Source: Cyclobacteriaceae bacterium (GTDB lineage: Bacteria; Bacteroidota; Bacteroidia; Cytophagales; Cyclobacteriaceae). Taken from it: DNA of 6,664 nucleotides. Location: contig CP058703.1 in assembly GCA_013414665.1 (NCBI GenBank), forward strand, positions 3,773,509 through 3,780,172. The letters are read 5' to 3'. Position numbers and translations under genes: made by a program. Positions 5,300 to 6,664 of the stretch are shown one piece after another (the stretch's first letter is position 1; each line of letters starts with the position of its first letter). The notes below the pieces were generated by a model that worked only from the letters and a program-made list of their open reading frames with translations, did not search any database and was not told where the DNA came from.

Positions 5300-5991
5300 A
5301 TCTCCATTTGCTGAAAGCAGTTCAGTTTTACAAATATCAAAGACATATTTAATTTCAGAATATTCAGTATGAAACTCACTTAAAACATTTGTTCTTGCCG
5401 GAAATTTTAACCTATTTTCAACTTTGTATTCATTGTTGATGTATTTTGTCCAATTAATTTGACCAGTAGGCTGACTTGAAACTTTTTCAATATTGTCAAA
5501 CTTTCTCCACGGCCTCATTGTCATTTTTTCAAGGGCTGATATGAATTTTACTGCTTCCAAATACAAAGGCGGCCTAAAATTCTTTCCTGATGCCAATGGT
5601 AAACTATCAATTACCTCTGGGCTAATTTCAGTTCCAAGTAGGTTTAGAATTTCGATGTAGTCCTCAAATCTGTCACGTCCGGTAAACCTGGGCATAACCA
5701 CAAAATCTCCGATTTGCTTACCAGTGTCAGAAGCTCTTAAAGGAATAGAGCCAATGAAACCAGATGAACGGAATGTTAGTGCAGTGCTTTGGTCTGAGCC
5801 GATTATATAAGGTTGAACGCCAAGAAATTTAAATTGCTCGGTGTTGTAGTCTATAAATTTTTGGAGATACTGACCAATTATTCTTTTATCTGCTGACTTA
5901 AACCACTTTTTTTGCAAAGCAACTCCTCCCAACTGTTTTGATTGTTCAGTTAGGCAAGGGATTTCACAAAAACGTCTAATGGCTTTGTCAT
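5192..5991 (-). pseudogene. mcrC: McrC-type subunit of McrBC restriction system, 3' truncated by the IS21 element
   Basis: The readable frame from TTG 5932 gives 246 residues: about 209 native ones ending KTELLSAN, then 37 encoded by IS21 terminal repeats (GDSDVIDHLY... to the stop at 5192). Native motifs include GGVALQKKWFKSADKRIIGQ, QPYIIGSDQSTALTF, GSIPLRASDTGKQIGDF and RPPLYLEAVKF. These I assign to the N-terminal half of a McrC-like protein, mainly because mcrB sits directly upstream. The C-terminal PD-(D/E)xK nuclease domain expected for McrC is gone. The start is also odd: ATG 5989-5991 overlaps the mcrB stop as ATGA, but its frame ends after 13 codons. A single extra T in the T5 run at 5968-5972 would join it to give MTKPLDVFCEIPCLTEQSKQLGG. 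So there is either a one-base loss, a sequencing error, or use of the TTG start. DNA cleavage by this system is probably lost. Confidence 0.8.
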
Positions 5992-6664
5992 TCGAAAAGA
6001 GATAGATTTATTCTTGTCGAGAAATAATTGTTGAACTCTTCTTTAGCATTTCGCAATAGTCCTTCTTGAAGATATTCTTTGATCAAAGGGAATATTTCAT
6101 AACGAATACGATTTTTCATTTCGTCTTCGGTGTCAGCGATGAAGTAGCCTTGACCAGGTTGTAAGTTTAATTCAGTGCTAGAAGCATACCAGTCAAATAT
6201 TTCTTGAATTTTGCTAAAGTCTTCATTAAAAAACTGTTTCGACTTTATTGTTTTAGGATTTAGATTGTACCAAGCAAAGCGTCTTCTAAGCGCAAAATCT
6301 ACAACGGCCAAACTTCTGTCGGCAGTGTTCATTGTTGCAATTACAGAAAAGTTGTCAGGTAATTTGTTCACTTTGAATTTGGGAGCAATTTCAATTTCTA
6401 CATTCGAGACATCCATTTTATGCTCAAATAAGTAAAAGATTGGCCCTAATACATTTGATAGATTAGCTCTGTTTATTTCGTCTATTATGAGGATGACTTT
6501 TTCATCTTTGTGGTCAATGGCATATTTTAAGGCTTGAGAAAAGCTGCCTAAATTTTCTTTGTATCTCAGTTCTTCGTTTGCAGTGTCTGGCCGAATACCA
6601 AAAATAAAATCAGAGTAACTTGTCTCTGCGTGAAATTGAGTGAAGAATGTTTTAGCTCCTATTT
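5988..6664 (-). CDS. mcrB: McrB-type AAA+ GTPase subunit, C-terminal part (N-terminus beyond window)
   Basis: The frame is open from the window edge (first full codon at 6662) to TGA at 5988-5990, giving 224 residues; the ATG at 6414-6416 is internal, not the start. The Walker B block KVILIIDEINRANLSNVLG is at about residues 56-74, followed by GPIFYLFEHKM. The McrB signature ATMNTADRS...DFALRRRF lies at about 110-131; in the family the MNTxDRS loop contributes to GTP specificity. The Walker A loop and the N-terminal DNA-recognition domain lie outside the window. McrB forms GTP-driven hexamers that bind modified DNA and recruit McrC for cleavage. The stop overlaps a McrC start as ATGA, indicating translational coupling. 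The visible part has no lesion, so McrB may still be made although its partner is broken. Confidence 0.92.
   Translation of the reverse strand, partial: IGAKTFFTQFHAETSYSDFIFGIRPDTANEELRYKENLGSFSQALKYAIDHKDEKVILIIDEINRANLSNVLGPIFYLFEHKMDVSNVEIEIAPKFKVNKLPDNFSVIATMNTADRSLAVVDFALRRRFAWYNLNPKTIKSKQFFNEDFSKIQEIFDWYASSTELNLQPGQGYFIADTEDEMKNRIRYEIFPLIKEYLQEGLLRNAKEEFNNYFSTRINLSLFE

Larger units (their letters stand above)
2685..5306 (-). mobile_element. IS21-family insertion sequence (istA-istB)
   Basis: This 2622-bp element has 5'-TG...CA-3' termini and related terminal sequences: TCCGGTATAATTGACCAC at the left, and TCCGATGTAATTGACCAC on the opposite strand at the right. Both are followed by CTTGTATCCGGAGCAAA. 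Inside are istA and istB in the order and orientation normal for the family, and the length is typical. IS21 elements move by the IstA DDE transposase with the IstB AAA+ helper. The flanks differ: intron reverse transcriptase on the left (…CCGTA) and mcrC on the right (TTTGC…). No 4-8 bp target duplication is visible. The ends are set by the TG/CA rule, by where flanking protein homology stops and by the matching inner repeats, and could be off by a few bases. Confidence 0.88.

Noticed and set aside
6211..6435. 74-aa plus-strand reading frame
   Set aside because: Antisense to the McrB signature region; no independent coding evidence.

Overview
The window looks like part of a Bacteroidota (Bacteroidetes) genome or mobile island. 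The basis is moderate-to-low G+C, a lack of clear Shine-Dalgarno sequences, palindromic intergenic repeats of a kind I recall from that phylum, and Bacteroidota-like IS21 and group II intron proteins. This is a judgement from pattern recognition, not a database match.

Layout. Nearly all genes read on the minus strand. (1) At 1-393 is the N-terminal 131 residues of a ZorB/MotB-like protein, with one membrane helix carrying Asp15 and then the start of an OmpA-like domain. It is cut by the window edge. (2) At 394-712 there is no gene, only a 21-bp-arm inverted repeat and a ~130-bp palindromic, attC-like element. (3) At 713-1488 is a two-gene unit, a DUF1772-type membrane protein and a 94-aa dimeric alpha/beta-barrel protein. 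(4) At 1555-1684 is a second related palindromic element. The two elements put a perfect 10-bp inverted repeat (GTTAGCTGCC / GGCAGCTAAC) at the ends of the two-gene unit, which therefore resembles a gene cassette in an integrase-less attC array. (5) At 1685-2684 is the 5' part of a group II intron. It abuts the second palindrome, and its reverse transcriptase is broken by a one-base frameshift and then cut off. (6) At 2685-5306 is a 2.6-kb IS21-family element (istA, istB and multiple terminal repeats). Its istA is split into a 57-aa helix-turn-helix ORF and a 459-aa DDE ORF overlapping by ATGA. (7) At 5192-6664 are mcrC and mcrB of a McrBC-type restriction system. mcrC has lost its C-terminal half, including the expected nuclease domain, at the IS21 end. 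mcrB is intact as far as it is visible.

How it fits together. The window is a degraded, heavily recombined defence island. A type IV restriction locus (McrBC) and a Zorya-like gene flank a zone of nested mobile DNA. The IS21 element has a group II intron on one side and mcrC on the other, with no target duplication. This indicates that DNA was deleted or rearranged next to the element, rather than a simple insertion. McrBC is probably inactive here. The ZorB-like gene has no zorA in the usual upstream position, so it is either an orphan, part of a differently ordered system continuing beyond position 1, or cut off from its partner by the same rearrangements.
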